DNA of 64,000 nucleotides. Source: Lachancea mirantina. Lineage: Eukaryota > Ascomycota > Saccharomycetes > Saccharomycetales > Saccharomycetaceae. The DNA lies in assembly GCA_900074745.1 (NCBI GenBank), contig LT598466.1:968805-1032804 (forward strand). Direction: 5' to 3'. Below, piece by piece: positions 18,617 through 29,219 of the stretch; position 1 is the first letter of the stretch; every line of letters starts with the position of its first letter. The position numbers were made by a program, and so were the translations under genes. The notes beneath the pieces were generated by a model. It saw only the letters and a list, made by a program, of their open reading frames with translations, did no database searches and was not told the origin of the DNA.

Positions 18617-20362
18617 TTAGGCGACAGGAGAGGCACAAGTGAAAGGTTGTGCGAAATTAGTGGCGTACGCCGCAATGGCACCCTCAATAGCGGAATATGA
18701 ACATAGACCACACGTTGCGAGCGAGGCAAGGCAAAACAACATCAGCGAAAGCTTCATCAAACTACGCTTGTATCCGCCATGGCCAAAGGCACGCTTCCAG
18801 CGAGACCAGTTACGCCAGTATGAGTCACCCTTCTCGACCGTTAAGGTCGAAAGATCGAAGCGATCCCCCAATCCGGCATCTGTACGACATAAGAGACAGA
18901 AGGTGAAGAGGAATGGGAAAGTGTACGAAAAGTTGAAAATGCAGAAAGCACCGATGATCGACACCAAGGCACTAACAGATGGGATAGCAGTACCAATGAT
19001 GTAGGCGACAGCCCAGTAGACAACCACGAAACCGCCCCAAGCGAATGTACCTTTGCGGGAGGTTAGTTGTGGGAATCTGAAATGAGGTACTAAGAAACCT
19101 TGGTAGAATACCTTGATACCAACATTACCGTAAAGAACCGCTGCAATGATTTGAGTAATGATATTTAACACATTACCAGCGTTCTGCAAACCAATGGAAC
19201 CAATACCTTGGTTGGCAGTGACGTAGCTGAATTGGCCGTTGTACCCGTACACGAAAAGTCCGTAGAAAAGATAGACAATCATGATGAGCAACTGCGCGCA
19301 GATCATACCCTTCCAGAAGTCCATTGGCCTCCTCATCTCGGCCATCACTTCGCAAAAGATAGTAGCACCACCCCAAGCGAAGACCATGTTGTTCATACCG
19401 CTGATACGGTCGCTGATAGTACCAGGCGAGACAGCGTAGTGCGCAATTGGCAGAGGATTGAACGAGTTTGGCTCGAAATATGGAGGTCCCTGTCCGTACT
19501 GCTCGAAAATGCCGTAGTAAGGACCTCCCACGGCGACACCTACCATGGTGATGATACAGATAGCAATGTTCATCCAAATAGCCGAGTTAGCGATGTGTGC
19601 GAATTTTCCAAGAGACTTAATCTGACCGATAATCATGCACGCTAGAGCCCACACTAGAATGTCGACCGTAAAACAGAGACCATCCTTGCCCTTAGTGACG
19701 ATCTGCATTTGCGAGACGGCCTGAGCGGTACCAAGCAGAAGGACACCACAGTTTAGAATCATTTGGATAAATTGCAGAATCGCAAATGGGTATTTGAACC
19801 AAGGAGCCACCATACGGCCAGCCAGGTCAGAGAATGTGCGGATTGGATAGTTGTTCGAGTCGACTTTGCAGAAACAACGGTTAAGCAGCCAACCGCCAAA
19901 GGCAGCGAAAACACCGAAAAGAACGTACAGGATCACCCCAGGCGCCCAGCCCATCTGAGCGACCGCGTAAGGGGCGTTGGTTGGACCCAAGATATCTGTT
20001 GTGATCAAGAAGAAAACCGAGTAGGCCTTCGCTATGCGAAGCGCGCGGTGCGTGTCCAGCTTCGAATCCGACACGTTACTATTGGGGTCTGTGATCATCT
20101 GCTCTTTCTGAGCGGCGTACAACGCATCCAAATCATTGGCCTGTTCGTATTCACGTTGGATCTCGGCGTAGTGAATGTAAGCCTGCAGCGGCAGGGGCTT
20201 CTCGTTACCGACGTGGCCATTCGAGATCACCTCGTGACCGGTAACGTATCCATCTTTGACGTCGACGTCGTCCATAGACCGTACGTGCTCTTTCTCACGC
20301 ACCATTTCGTCGTCGAAGCTCATTTGGAGCCCGGGACTGGCAATAGGCACCAGCTTCGACAT
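18617..20362 (-). CDS. Amino-acid/auxin permease (AAAP) family transporter, MTR-like
   Basis: A 581-residue membrane protein. The first 110 residues are hydrophilic and acidic. About eleven spans follow, starting with the AAAP-type segment ILGPTNAPYAVAQMGWAPG. It resembles the Neurospora MTR neutral amino-acid permease group more than the vacuolar AVT proteins of S. cerevisiae, which is an impression from the long N-terminal tail and first-span motif. Likely role: uptake of neutral or aromatic amino acids at the plasma membrane. Codon use is strongly biased (gct, ggt, ttg, aac), pointing to high expression. Several GATAAG motifs upstream suggest nitrogen control. Substrate is unknown. Confidence 0.87.
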   Translation of the reverse strand: MSKLVPIASPGLQMSFDDEMVREKEHVRSMDDVDVKDGYVTGHEVISNGHVGNEKPLPLQAYIHYAEIQREYEQANDLDALYAAQKEQMITDPNSNVSDSKLDTHRALRIAKAYSVFFLITTDILGPTNAPYAVAQMGWAPGVILYVLFGVFAAFGGWLLNRCFCKVDSNNYPIRTFSDLAGRMVAPWFKYPFAILQFIQMILNCGVLLLGTAQAVSQMQIVTKGKDGLCFTVDILVWALACMIIGQIKSLGKFAHIANSAIWMNIAICIITMVGVAVGGPYYGIFEQYGQGPPYFEPNSFNPLPIAHYAVSPGTISDRISGMNNMVFAWGGATIFCEVMAEMRRPMDFWKGMICAQLLIMIVYLFYGLFVYGYNGQFSYVTANQGIGSIGLQNAGNVLNIITQIIAAVLYGNVGIKVFYQGFLVPHFRFPQLTSRKGTFAWGGFVVVYWAVAYIIGTAIPSVSALVSIIGAFCIFNFSYTFPFLFTFCLLCRTDAGLGDRFDLSTLTVEKGDSYWRNWSRWKRAFGHGGYKRSLMKLSLMLFCLASLATCGLCSYSAIEGAIAAYATNFAQPFTCASPVA

Positions 20363-22000
20363 CTTTTGCTAAAAATTTCTTTTTCCTTCTCTTGAACGAA
20401 TACACTGAAGTCTCGAGACTTGACCTAACCGAACTTCGAGTCCTCACTGGCGAATGTGTTACGGGCGATAAGTAGCTCTTTCCTACTATTGAGTAAAGCT
20501 CCTTGCTTCTTTAGAATCTAAACCGAATATGTTTGAATCTCATTTTGGCCTCCGTCTTTTATATGTGCGGTCGTCCCAAATTTCCCACTTCCCAATGTGG
20601 GTAGCTTATCTCACAGACGACACAATCGACGCTCCTGCGTATACTGGGCTGGCACATTCGACCGACACAATCATGCCGGTCGTGATCCGTCACCGGTGGT
20701 GCCATCCTTACAAGTGGCTAGCAGTCACTTCCAGTGTAATCTACACACTTATCGTCTCCACCACAGTGACCTCAGATACTACGTCGAACACAGCGACCGT
20801 ATCTGCCGAATAGCCCGCGCTGTTTCTTTTTGAATTTGACAGAAAGCTCGATAAGCCCGTTGATTCCCACTGTCAACTCGCGCTTGGATTCGCCAAGATA
20901 TGCCGGGAGAAGTTGGTCGCATAATTGTGTCTAGTGCGGCACTTTTTTTGTTAAAGAAAAAATGTCTGGTTGTAATCGTATCTTGGAACCGTACATCCAC
21001 AGAGATCTTGTTTTTGTCATGCCGAAAACGGGAAAGCACGCATTCCGGCATTCGATGAGATCCTTCTTTCGAGACACGAGACGTTTGGCGGTGGGTGACG
21101 TCTTGGTGCTTGTGGCGCTCTGAGGTGACCGGCACTGTGGAGGCATCTTCAGCGCCTTATCAAACAAAGCTTCTCTCACGGGATGACTATCGGGCTGCTT
21201 CATTCCCTAGTGTGCAACTGGAGATGCGATTGATAGCGGTTGTGTCAAATGCGAATAGCATCGCAAGGAACGGCCGTAATACGTCCAAGGGCTTGGCAGC
21301 CACCTGCTTGGCAGCCGTCCGCTTTTTGACACATAATATGAGAACAAACTGATAAGGCTTTTTCGATATGCACATGGGGCGTTTGAAGGACGTCCGATAG
21401 ATGTCCTAAGGGCATTCACTCCCACATGGATCGCACCTTGGCAGATCGCTGGCGGGCATATTGTGCCTGGAGAATCTTCTGCACTGCCAAGACGTGTGGT
21501 GTCTGGGGGTTTTAAACCCTTTCTCTTCTTAGATAGAAAACCAGTTAAAGTAAGTGGTGTACGGGTGGAGCTCTAGCGGAACCAGCGGGCGGTTGAGATA
21601 AGAGATGCGCGTGAAGATCAGCGGCGCAGCCGCCGTGCAGGCGCGATTTTCGAGGGTATAGATGTCAAAAGCGCTTTCCAGACTGCCTCTTCACTGAAGG
21701 GGTTGATTGACAGCTTTGCTTGCTTCACATGGGGCTTTTTACCGGGCTCTTAATGCCTGGTCTGGATGAGGTCTACAGAATTACATGCATCCGGATGGTT
21801 CGCCCAGCTTTCGATCGAGCGGTCCGGAGAGTGACTGAATCTATAGTCGCCCAAAGCGATGTATAGAAAGGCGTTGATCTGCTAGCATGCATACGTAAAT
21901 AGTGATGTTAGATTTGAGTACCAAGGATTGAAAGGCATCCCTCTAACATCCATCTCGACAATTCCCTACAAAAGATGGACTTACGCGATAAACCTACAAA
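20363..22000. other. Long intergenic region upstream of the AAAP transporter
   Basis: About 1.6 kb with no credible gene. GATAAG/CTTATC motifs at 20467, 20605, 20748 and 20850 could bind GATA factors (Gln3/Gat1) for the transporter on the - strand. The rest looks like decayed sequence before the DUP pseudogene. Confidence 0.5.
20467..20855 (-). promoter_or_regulatory. Cluster of four GATAAG motifs
   Basis: GATAAG at 20467-20472 and 20850-20855; CTTATC (its complement) at 20605-20610 and 20748-20753, all within 500 bases of the amino-acid transporter start at 20362. This fits nitrogen-catabolite control, though the motif is short and chance hits are expected. Confidence 0.4.
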
Positions 22001-22530
22001 TTATCGAGTGGTAATGACGCAGCAAATGAGGAGAAGAGCGCTTTGAATGTTTCAGACAGGTTTTCAGGAACCGCGTGCACCACCTCTGGGCCACCTAGAA
22101 ACTTCCGGTAACGTTTCTCCCTCTGGACTACATGGGGAACTACAGTTTGCTTTTTTTGGGTTTGTGACGCACAACGGCGCCTTGCCTTTTGTCGCATGGG
22201 CAGGACTTATGACTTTTATTGTGGCGAGTCGTCTCTCGAGTCTCTTCAGTGGCTTAAAAGTTCGGGACAAAAATGGTTCTCATGGAGGAGTTACTCAAGA
22301 AAAATCCCAGGCTGGACAGAGAAAAGTGGGAGAAGGTCGCAGTGCAAAGTAACTACGCCATGCACGAAGAGGGCTCGCGCAAGAACCCATACTTTTTCTA
22401 CGACGGCGACGCGTGTATGATGTTCTTCCAATATACGTTGCTGGCCTCTATCACGAGGGAAATGAAGATTGACAAGAATTACGAGCCTAGAGGAGATCTC
22501 ATCGAGCAAGGAGCGAGATATAGCCTCTAG
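22001..22530 (+). pseudogene. Broken DUP-family (DUP240/COS-like) gene
   Basis: A decayed copy of the intact DUP gene at 29220-29804; nucleotide similarity runs from the start-codon region to near the end. The start codon is lost, an in-frame TAG follows the His-His-Leu-Trp-Ala block (near 22101), and the T-run near 22148 disturbs the frame. At 22268 one extra A (ACAAAAATG against ACAAAATG) shifts the frame again. The C-terminal part, 22273-22530, is still open and carries the DUP motif (REKWEKVAVQSNYAMHEEG, then NPYFFYDGD), but it ends at an early TAG where the intact copy has CTCGAG. The last 260 bases are far more similar than the first half, hinting at gene conversion or uneven selection. 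Confidence 0.85.
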
Positions 22531-23728
22531 AAATGGGCGATGGATGGGCGCATTGAAAATGAAAGACATCAAAGTTAACATTAACCCTTAACTGTGTACC
22601 CTTTGCTGGTAAGCCCAGTAGTTCGCGGAGAGCTATAAAAACTAGTATGTCAGGTACTCTTTCCATTTCGACGCAAGCATTCTTTTGAAAAGCGTGAGCT
22701 ACTCGCGAAGAGCGGGCTGGGGGTTCTGATCGTGCTCTACATTCAAAAAACCAACAACACCTCCTAATGTCATGCTATTCATGCGCTAGGGCCATAACTC
22801 AATTACCATTGTGAATTTAAAAGCCTCAGGAATTTGAACAAATTGGGCAAGTAAATATTAGATGCATAATAAACATGGTGGGGCAGATGAATTAGAAGAG
22901 CGGTGGGGGACATTTGTGAGGCTCCGGATCGTTTCATGGGACTTTTTGCCTGGGGTTTTGGTTTTAAAACAGCTTAAAATAATAAGCTCTACCATCATTA
23001 CAAGATTCTTAGTGTCTATGATAGCAGGGCTTTAAGCCATTTCGTTTCTAAGATTTTTTTTCTTCGAAATCCGGAACAAGTTAAAATTTCCCTCGCTCGC
23101 ACTATCTCACGTCTGGAAGAATCTTCAGCGTCGAAGGTTCTATCTATGTTGCGGCCGCTACAGAACTTTAAAACACTTGAGCAAGTGTTTGTACGTCAGC
23201 TGAGACTCAAAGGCAGGGACTTGGTTAGTTTCGTCGACTTGGCGGACGTTGTCGCGGCACGTGCGCTATTGCTTGCTCAAGTTTGAAGGATATAAAGAAA
23301 CCAATAATTTTTTTCCTTCCTTGGAGCCCCAGATTGAGCAAAGATGTGGAAGGCACCTGGCGGTTTTTAGATAGTGGTTTGTTGGAGCGACATCTTGCTT
23401 CCAATTCTCACCATGGCGACGGGAGAGCGAGTCTCCCTCGTGGAAACCCTTTCCTCAAATTCAGGAAGTTAAATTACTAATATCCTTGAAAAATGGCCAT
23501 GATATTGATTCAAATGGCCTTCATTAAAGTCTTTTGCACATTAGGGATAAGAAATGGCATTAGTCATGTTTGTTGATTAGACTGGGGTGGCATCAACCGC
23601 TTTTGATAAGGTCTCTCAAACCTGTGAGATTCATTTACCAGTGACGGTCAAGCCTTTTAAGCGAAACAATTAATTAAAGTCAGTCTGGTCTTTGAATGAT
23701 CTTTACGAAGCAAGCTACAGCTTACATA
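22531..23728. other. Intergenic region
   Basis: About 1.2 kb, AT-rich, no gene or repeat recognised. Confidence 0.5.
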
Positions 23729-25270
23729 TTAGGCCTTAGTGAGACTTTCCCCCGCACTCTGCCTCCCTCGCGTGTAAGTGTATCCCGCATACGTTACAGC
23801 AACTGCAATACCTAGGCCGCTTAAACCAATTGCCATATACCACGAGCCACGGTACCCCTTTAGTACATTGGCACCTCCATCATTAATTTGAGACTCAATT
23901 GTTCCTGCAAATCCAAGGCCAATAGAAATAGAATAGTTCACTACAGTGTTCACCAACGATGCAGCAAGACCTTGATGCTCTTTAGGCATAGTATTACTCA
24001 AAATTATTGTTGCGGCAGGAAATGACATGTCCATTCCCCAAGGCATGACAATAAGTGAGACAAAAGTTTGGGCCCAATATGTTTGCTGGACGGGGGCTGT
24101 AGCAATACATATTCCTCCGACTGTAAAAGCCGTCATCGCCGCTAGCATCACAGCACTTGGTGGTAAGTGGCTTAAGAGAAAGCCTGTTGTTATGGCCGCG
24201 CATAAACCACTTAAAGCCACTGGTACAAATTGAGCGCTTGAAAGTAGCGGCGTTTGTTCTCTTAATACAGTCATGAACTGCCAAACGTAATAAATCCAAA
24301 TCCCAAAGCTAGACCACCCTGCGGCTACGCATCCTAACATGAAGCATGTATCCTTGGTGAGCACTGCGACGGGAAGTAACGGGAAAGGCGCGCGAGATTC
24401 AAGGTAAAAAAATGCGCATAAGAAGATGGAACCAACGATCAGAAGGGCATACGTGTAAGGTGTTTGCCAGCCAACGACTGGGCCTTGATTCCAAGCAAAG
24501 TTGAATAAAATAAGTCCGATAACTCCTGTGATAGCCCCAGGAGCGTCGACACGTTCCCACGCGGATTTAAAAGTGTTACTTTGCGTTCTTTGCGGTGATG
24601 GTGTGTGGGGAATGACAATGACTCCAGCAGTTGCAAGAGACAAACATGCGATGCCCATTATCCAGTACGACCACGGCCACCACAATAGCTGACCAAGCAA
24701 AGACGAAAAAGTGGCCCCAAGAACGAAACCTCCCGGCGCTGTGGCGCCCAAGAGACTAAACACCATATTTTTCTTTCTACCTGGCTCATAAGTGCGGCCA
24801 AGTATTGCAATCGCATTGGGAAGTATAAATGCAGGCCCTATGCCCTGAAATGCTCGGCAACAATCGAAAAATATCTGGTTCGAGTATGCACTGAAACCGG
24901 CAAGAACTGACCACGTCGCGTACCACAGAAATCCTAGAACAAAGAACCTTTTGTGTCCATAAATATCCCCAAGTCGGCCTGCTATCAGGATGAATGTTCC
25001 CACTGTGAGCGAGTATCCTGCGGCAAACCAACTGAGCTGTCCGGGATTTGTAGCCCCAAAGCTTTGGCCGATAATGTGAAGAGGAGCTATAGATTGAGCT
25101 AAACCGGCTTGTGTCATCAGTTGCGCGGAGCAAACGACGCCAATAAAGACAATTTCATGAAACTTGGACTTGGGCTCCTGCACATGGCTTTGATGAAGTT
25201 GCAGTGATGCTTCGCTTGCGGATAATGTGGGACCCAGCATATCGTGTTCTTTCGAAGATTCAATACTCAT
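23729..25270 (-). CDS. DHA2-family major facilitator transporter (ATR1/YOR378W-like)
   Basis: A 513-residue, about 14-span transporter. The first span has QLMTQAGLAQS, typical of the yeast ATR1 / YMR279C / YOR378W group, followed by GRLGDIYGHKR between spans 2 and 3 (the MFS signature) and an RAFQGIGPAFILPNA motif. Members export aminotriazole and borate or move ammonium, so the substrate here is open. The gene is divergent from the reductase at 25788 and shares a 517-base promoter containing three CCGCA-N4-CCGC repeats. A Zn2Cys6 regulator follows the reductase, so export plus reduction of one compound is a reasonable inference. Confidence 0.88.
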   Translation of the reverse strand: MSIESSKEHDMLGPTLSASEASLQLHQSHVQEPKSKFHEIVFIGVVCSAQLMTQAGLAQSIAPLHIIGQSFGATNPGQLSWFAAGYSLTVGTFILIAGRLGDIYGHKRFFVLGFLWYATWSVLAGFSAYSNQIFFDCCRAFQGIGPAFILPNAIAILGRTYEPGRKKNMVFSLLGATAPGGFVLGATFSSLLGQLLWWPWSYWIMGIACLSLATAGVIVIPHTPSPQRTQSNTFKSAWERVDAPGAITGVIGLILFNFAWNQGPVVGWQTPYTYALLIVGSIFLCAFFYLESRAPFPLLPVAVLTKDTCFMLGCVAAGWSSFGIWIYYVWQFMTVLREQTPLLSSAQFVPVALSGLCAAITTGFLLSHLPPSAVMLAAMTAFTVGGICIATAPVQQTYWAQTFVSLIVMPWGMDMSFPAATIILSNTMPKEHQGLAASLVNTVVNYSISIGLGFAGTIESQINDGGANVLKGYRGSWYMAIGLSGLGIAVAVTYAGYTYTRGRQSAGESLTKA

Positions 25271-25475
25271 AACGTCTGTATCGTCCTATGTGACGTTAAT
25301 GTAAAGTCTCAAAGACAGGCCCAAGAGCCAAACTTGACAATCAAAGTGGGAACTTAGCATTTGAAGACGCTTTATAGCTTCCAAGAGTTCTGACTTGTGT
25401 CAGCTCTCTTCGAGTACCTAGTACTCGTTACAAGCCTTCGTAATAGATTTGTAAGGCCTTGTAATTTGATTTTTT

Positions 25476-25489
25476 CCGCATTATCCGCA
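25476..25489 (+). promoter_or_regulatory. CCGCA-N4-CCGCA direct repeat 1
   Basis: On the other strand this is CGG-N6-CGG, a direct-repeat arrangement suited to a Zn2Cys6 dimer. Probable but unproven site for the regulator at 27350-29005. Confidence 0.45.
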
Positions 25490-25538
25490 CTGTACGTTAC
25501 TTAGGTTCTCGTTTAAAGGGTTAAAAGCAGAAATAAAT

Positions 25539-25552
25539 CCGCAATACCCGCA
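25539..25552 (+). promoter_or_regulatory. CCGCA-N4-CCGCA direct repeat 2
   Basis: Same half-sites and spacing as repeat 1, starting 63 bases later (six helical turns). Confidence 0.45.
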
Positions 25553-25577
25553 CGGACGTTCCAGAGCGGGCCTATTG

Positions 25578-25591
25578 CCGCAATTGCCGCT
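25578..25591 (+). promoter_or_regulatory. CCGCA-N4-CCGCT direct repeat 3
   Basis: One base changed in the last position; same N4 spacing. Confidence 0.4.
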
Positions 25592-25787
25592 GTAAAGAAG
25601 TATTCTATTGTAGCTATCTCCAGGAAATCTTCGAATTCAATATCTTGATCTGGCATTTAAATGGACAAGACCAATCACCTGCGAAAGTTGAAATCCTCAT
25701 AATGATATTCTAATTGGCGCTAGTCGAAATAGGAATCATATTGCCTAATTTTGAGTTACCCTCAGGGTCGAGTTTGTAATAAAACAA

Positions 25788-26735
25788 ATGATGCAAGCGT
25801 TACAGTTAACACGAGCTACGGCGGGAGCACCTGTGATTCTCTCTCTCATAACTACAGATGTTCCGACACCAATGCCAGGTCATCTTTTGATCAAAGTCCA
25901 CGCATCAGCCATAATGCCCAGTGATGTGTTGAATTCGCGGGGAGGATTTCCTTACACCAGATTTCCCCGCATTCCAGGCCGTGATTTCGCTGGCACTATT
26001 GCAGAGGGACCTCGAGCCGGTGAGGAAGTGTACGGAACCAGTGGTTTCACGTATGCTTTTACCATTGATGGCTTTCATGCGGAATACTGTCTTGTACGCG
26101 AAGACGAGGTAGCGCGCAAACCTAAAAACCTTTCTTTTGCTCAGGCAGCTTGTGTCGGCGTGCCCTTCACAACCGCAGCGCTCACCCTGCGCAAGGCCTT
26201 CCTTAAGCAATCAGACACAGTACTTGTGATAGGAGGTTTTGGTTCCGTAGGATCCGCAGTTGTTCAATTAGCACGTTCCAAAGGGTGTAAAGTGTTGCTA
26301 GCCGCACGCGGAGAATCAGCTGACGTTTCTACTGATGACATGGAGCTTACTGCGGTCGATAACCTTACTGGCGGCCAGGGAGTCGATGTTGTGATAGACA
26401 CTATTGGGATACCAGCTCTAGTTGGCGCAGCCATAAGTAAGTTGGCCCAAGGAGGAAGATTGGCGTTCATCACCGCACCTCGCGACGTGAACCTTACAGT
26501 GGATATGAAAGACTTTTATCGTCACGAGAAATGCTTAATTGGATGCAATTCACTATCATACAGCGCTCAAGAATTGGCCAGGTTAATGGGCGAGTTCACG
26601 CTAGAGTTCGAAAATGGAAAATTAATAGCTCCGAGGGAGGAAATCTGGGAAAAAATCCCCTTGAATCAGGCTGTTGGAGCATATCAAAGGGCATTAGAGG
26701 ATTCTAGTCACAAATACTTAATAGTTATGCCATAG
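25788..26735 (+). CDS. MDR-superfamily quinone oxidoreductase-like protein
   Basis: A 315-residue NAD(P)H-dependent reductase of the zeta-crystallin/quinone-oxidoreductase type. The N-terminal GroES-like domain has the PGRDFAGTI motif (63-71), and the nucleotide-binding fold has GGFGSVG at 149-155. The zinc-binding cysteines of true alcohol dehydrogenases are missing, and the protein is shorter than those, as expected for this branch. It is probably cytosolic and may reduce quinones or other unsaturated carbonyl compounds. Divergent from a DHA2 exporter and next to a Zn2Cys6 regulator, it looks like the enzyme of a small detoxification cluster. No close S. cerevisiae counterpart comes to mind. 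Confidence 0.87.
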   Translation: MMQALQLTRATAGAPVILSLITTDVPTPMPGHLLIKVHASAIMPSDVLNSRGGFPYTRFPRIPGRDFAGTIAEGPRAGEEVYGTSGFTYAFTIDGFHAEYCLVREDEVARKPKNLSFAQAACVGVPFTTAALTLRKAFLKQSDTVLVIGGFGSVGSAVVQLARSKGCKVLLAARGESADVSTDDMELTAVDNLTGGQGVDVVIDTIGIPALVGAAISKLAQGGRLAFITAPRDVNLTVDMKDFYRHEKCLIGCNSLSYSAQELARLMGEFTLEFENGKLIAPREEIWEKIPLNQAVGAYQRALEDSSHKYLIVMP

Positions 26736-27349
26736 GCGAAGTCCCTCTTACAAAAGTGAATTTAAAAAAGCTCCGTTTCAATAAAATTAGCACGTATTGC
26801 TACGTGTATGTGATGGCTTTTTTATGTAGAAGGCCCATTCGAACGAGACGCTTTCCTATTCAGTAGAAAATGACCCATTTTGTTCATCCGAAGTTCCTCT
26901 AACAGTAACACCATGACTGTAGAAATCGTTCGAGCTTTCAAGAAATGATCTCTCCTTGCAAAGCGACGATATAAGTATTAAAAAGTAGAAACCTATTCAA
27001 GTGTCGACACAAGAGTGGCTACCGAACACCCTTAACGCAGTTTCAGCATAGTGGCGTGTCTTACGTCTGCAATGAAAGACGACACACGCAAGAACCGCGA
27101 CTAAGCAGAATATAGTGCGCCGATGTTAACTAATTTAATGCAAGTAGGCTGTTCATAGTGCCCGAATAAGTATTATTCTCGCCTCACGTAAGAATTTTTC
27201 GTTTGACCCCACGTCACTCATTTAACCGCCATATCAATGGAACGATAACCCGAAAAGTGAGATGACTTCCTAGGTTTGCTCAACGTGTTAACTTTGGCTA
27301 CTTGGTCGAGCATGAATTGAAAAAGACGTTGTACGTTTCAAAGGCATCA
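26736..27349. other. Convergent intergenic region
   Basis: AT-rich 3' regions of the reductase and the regulator; nothing recognised. Confidence 0.55.
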
Positions 27350-29005
27350 CTAAGGACTATAGAATGAGTTAGAGGGATCCAGTAGCGCGTCCCAATTAAT
27401 GGTTGGAGATGAAGGCCACTGCAATCCCGATTCTTCTTGATCGGCGCTTTCTAACTCTTCGATTTCTTGCCTCTTTTTCTTGATCGAGTCTCGAAGTAGT
27501 ATTTCTGCGGTTGTCTTTGCCTCGAATGCAACATGAGTTCTCAAAGCCTCGACTATGCGATCAAAAGTAGTTTTCGCAGCAGGGACACAGGAAAGGCTAT
27601 CGGGAGAGTCAATGGCCAGGAGGATGCAGTTATATTGAAACACAGCGCCTAAAGCATTCCACCAATTCTCATTTCTTTGCACGAGTTCCAGCCCCGACGA
27701 TAGAGCTTTGGTGCCGACGCTAATGATCTTCGTTACGTCGCTTTTATCAAGTTGGTGACGCAATAATCGAAGTCGACGGTAAAAACAATGGCACAAGTCC
27801 GCTTTGGTCAGAGAAAGAAACGGGTGGACATCTGGTAGCTCCTGTACATTGGCTATAGCGTTAAGTAATACTTCAATTTGTGCTTCTGAGCTTTGATATG
27901 ATATCTCCTGGGGAATAAGTTGGGCCAATTGGACGATTTGTGTTATGTAGCTCTCATTTGATTCCTTAGGAGGTTTACAGGTGATTTCGCGCAATGGGGC
28001 ATTCGTTCGCCCATATTCGTACGATATAATAGTGTTAACCGACCATGCACACCAGAATAGCCTTCTCGCTCGATCGCTTGAGAATGTTTGACTGTAATTA
28101 TCGCTTGCGATTTCGACCTTGTCAATCTCATGATGGAGTCCGGTGGCTTCCGCGAGGTGCATCGTAACACAACTGGATAACCACGCCGTGTGCGGTCGAG
28201 TTGTACATCTTAGATAGATTGTTCTCAGTAAGCTGCCGGCCACTTGTTCCCCGGTGGGTGAACGCGCAAACTTGGGGTCCTCTAATACATTTTTTGAGTA
28301 CTGTACAATATCAAGCTCCCGAGGATGACCTTCGTTGTCTGAAAAAAATGACCCCAAGGCTATTACACCACCAACAACGGCTCCGAATTCGGATCCTCTT
28401 CCAGACTCTCCCCAATACTCCTCAGAACTATGTCGGAAATCTCTGACGTCCAAAATATCAAACAGAGGCTGGACAACAGAGAAAAATTTATCTGTGTACC
28501 TTTGGGCGTCTTCCTTCGTTATGAACTCGGTCAAATGTGGGTAAGAGTCAGACTTCTCCTCGAGTCGTATACCGCAGTTCCAAGCAAACGAGTGCAGATG
28601 TGGCGGATTTGTAGATTGAAGCTCGAGTCCGAGACTATGGGGAAAAGCGACTGCCGAGTTGAGACTCATATACCTTGATCTGGACGGATCAAGAATACCT
28701 GTGTCCGTTTTGAGCTGTGTAGAAGTTGCCAAATTCTCAACTTCAGAGCTATCTGAGGCCGTAGATGGTTTCGCGAGGGAAGACCTCGTTCTCGTATCGC
28801 CTCCAATATGGGAGATCTTCTTCACAAAAGGTGCCGACGGACCCTCATCAACATCGTAATGACATGCATATTCGAAAGTAGAGCACATACCACACGGCTT
28901 CCCGTTATCACATTTTCTTTTCCGCTGTCTACATGGAATGCATGCCGATCTTACACGCAAGCGTTTACGTTGTGGTCCAGCGGATAACGCAAATGACTTC
29001 TTCAT
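27350..29005 (-). CDS. Zn(II)2Cys6 transcription factor
   Basis: A 551-residue regulator. The binuclear zinc cluster is complete: Cys-22, 25, 32, 38, 41 and 48 with spacing CX2CX6CX5CX2CX6C, preceded by a basic RKRLRVR segment. Residues 150-450 resemble the fungal-specific middle homology region, including a Ser-Cys-Val-Thr-Met-His-Leu-Ala block and an Arg-Arg-Leu-Phe-Trp block. It should act in the nucleus. The direct orthologue is not clear. It lies beside a reductase/exporter pair whose shared promoter holds three CGG-type direct repeats, so local control is likely. Its own upstream region (29006-29160) lacks that repeat, so autoregulation is not indicated. Confidence 0.93.
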   Translation of the reverse strand: MKKSFALSAGPQRKRLRVRSACIPCRQRKRKCDNGKPCGMCSTFEYACHYDVDEGPSAPFVKKISHIGGDTRTRSSLAKPSTASDSSEVENLATSTQLKTDTGILDPSRSRYMSLNSAVAFPHSLGLELQSTNPPHLHSFAWNCGIRLEEKSDSYPHLTEFITKEDAQRYTDKFFSVVQPLFDILDVRDFRHSSEEYWGESGRGSEFGAVVGGVIALGSFFSDNEGHPRELDIVQYSKNVLEDPKFARSPTGEQVAGSLLRTIYLRCTTRPHTAWLSSCVTMHLAEATGLHHEIDKVEIASDNYSQTFSSDRARRLFWCAWSVNTIISYEYGRTNAPLREITCKPPKESNESYITQIVQLAQLIPQEISYQSSEAQIEVLLNAIANVQELPDVHPFLSLTKADLCHCFYRRLRLLRHQLDKSDVTKIISVGTKALSSGLELVQRNENWWNALGAVFQYNCILLAIDSPDSLSCVPAAKTTFDRIVEALRTHVAFEAKTTAEILLRDSIKKKRQEIEELESADQEESGLQWPSSPTINWDALLDPSNSFYSP

Positions 29006-29219
29006 GTAATTGTTATAGAGCTATGATTTTAAAGTTATCTTGAAATTTATAAATGTCCTTGCACATAATCCTGAAGGGTGACACTTTTCACGAATTAGGA
29101 AATTTCTCCCTGTTTTCAATGAAGCACCTATCCTTGTAGGCTAGATCTTTAAAGTTTATCTCATGACAATCCTAGTTCCTTGGCAAAAACACATATATAC
29201 AAGAGAAGCAGCTCACAAC

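Larger units (their letters stand above)
25271..25787. other. Shared divergent promoter, DHA2 transporter / reductase
   Basis: Contains three evenly built CCGCA-N4-CCGC direct repeats (listed separately) between 25476 and 25591. Confidence 0.6.
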
